12,490 bases of DNA. Origin: an uncultured Ruminococcus sp. Its GTDB lineage: Bacteria; Bacillota; Clostridia; Oscillospirales; Ruminococcaceae. Shown piece by piece: positions 12,060-12,490 of the stretch. The DNA lies in NCBI GenBank assembly GCA_937902395.1, contig CALGTV010000045.1, forward strand, positions 1 through 12,490. The letters are read 5' to 3'. The first letter of the stretch is position 1; every line of letters begins with the position of its first letter. The notes beneath the pieces were generated by a model. The model did not search any database, was not told the DNA's origin, and worked only from the letters and a program-made list of their open reading frames with translations. A program made the position numbers and the translations under genes.

Positions 12060-12490
12060 TTACTTCTTTTTATGGGATTTTTTCTTTTTTCTTACGGAAT
12101 ACCCGAAATCACCTAATTTACGTCCCAAAGCGAAATATTCACCATGAGCATATGCCGCAAGTCCGCACTGCTGCAAATTCAGCTTGCCCTTGCTGTCTAT
12201 GTATTTTTCGTCAACGTCAATACCCACAATTTCAGCCAGAAACATGGTATGACTTCCCAACAGCTTGCTTTCAGTCACGCGACATTCAAGGCTTACGGGA
12301 CATTCCTCAATTATCGGGACAGATACTTTCTGCGCAGGGGAGGGGGTGAATCCGCATACAGCAAATTTATCTGTATCTTTTCCGCTTTTCACACCGCAGA
12401 AATCCACTTCCTTAACCATGGCGGAGGTAGTGAGATTTATTACGAATTCTCCTGAATTCTTGATAATATCGTGTGAAAATCTCTCAGGTC
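12060..12490 (-). CDS. flavin reductase family protein (5' end beyond the window)
   Basis: The C-terminal 142 codons of an FMN-binding split-barrel protein run in from the window edge; frame is open from 12488 (PERFSHDIIKNSGEFVINL...). Recognisable family segments are SHDIIKNSGEFVINL, VDFCGVKSGKDTDKF, CPVSLECRV, GSHTMFLAEIVGIDVDEKY and HGEYFALGRKLGDFGYSV. Such proteins bind FMN and act as NAD(P)H:flavin oxidoreductases or related redox proteins; the electron partner is unknown. The protein ends in a very basic tail (RKKKKSHKKK). An ATG at 12419 is internal, because the upstream in-frame sequence carries conserved family residues. It is separated from pgk by the pgk promoter. Confidence 0.88.
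   Translation of the reverse strand, partial: PERFSHDIIKNSGEFVINLTTSAMVKEVDFCGVKSGKDTDKFAVCGFTPSPAQKVSVPIIEECPVSLECRVTESKLLGSHTMFLAEIVGIDVDEKYIDSKGKLNLQQCGLAAYAHGEYFALGRKLGDFGYSVRKKKKSHKKK

Noticed and set aside
12060..12419. Complete 119-residue gene starting at the ATG at 12419
   Set aside because: The frame stays open to the window edge and the upstream codons encode conserved flavin-reductase residues, so this ATG is internal.

Overview
Every gene I can support lies on the minus strand, so transcription runs from high to low coordinates. Shine-Dalgarno sites (GGAGG/GAAAGGA), near-consensus sigma-A promoters, three-helix membrane proteins and the protein variants seen all fit a low-to-mid GC Clostridia genome, most likely an Oscillospiraceae/Ruminococcus-type gut anaerobe. 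That placement is inferred from sequence style, not from a search.

Layout in transcription order. (1) 12490-12060: the 3' part of a flavin-reductase-like protein. (2) 12018-9545: a promoter, then pgk, a small membrane protein with a Cys/Asp-rich tail, and tpiA. Related palindromes follow pgk and tpiA. (3) 9444-6927: a promoter, then three tandem paralogous genes for three-helix membrane proteins of unknown function, tightly packed (one 4-base overlap, one 11-base gap). (4) 6864-5347: gpmI, ending in a strong hairpin, then a NusG-domain-II membrane-anchored protein and an unrecognised 75-residue protein. (5) 4667-2004: a perfect-consensus promoter, a 45-bp near-perfect palindrome, a structured leader and copA, a Cu(I)-exporting P-type ATPase with a metal-binding domain at each end. 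(6) 1941-1132: a SpoU/TrmH-type RNA 2'-O-methyltransferase. (7) 1123-1: a perfect-consensus promoter with a Fur-type box just downstream of the predicted start site, then a zinc/manganese-type lipoprotein metal receptor and the first 24 codons of what looks like its ABC ATPase partner.

Three glycolytic enzymes (phosphoglycerate kinase, triosephosphate isomerase, phosphoglycerate mutase) form a broken cluster interrupted by lineage-type membrane proteins. Two metal-homeostasis units, copper export and metal import, follow, each with its own consensus promoter and operator-like sequence.

The most interesting points are a strong ribosome-binding site and ATG inside copA that would release its C-terminal domain as a free CopZ-like copper chaperone, the large palindrome over the copA promoter, the uncharacterised three-gene paralogue array with a conserved Cys pair in its predicted extracellular domain, and the Cys/Asp-rich protein inserted between pgk and tpiA. 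No intergenic stretch exceeds 300 bases. I saw no tRNA, rRNA, CRISPR array or insertion sequence.
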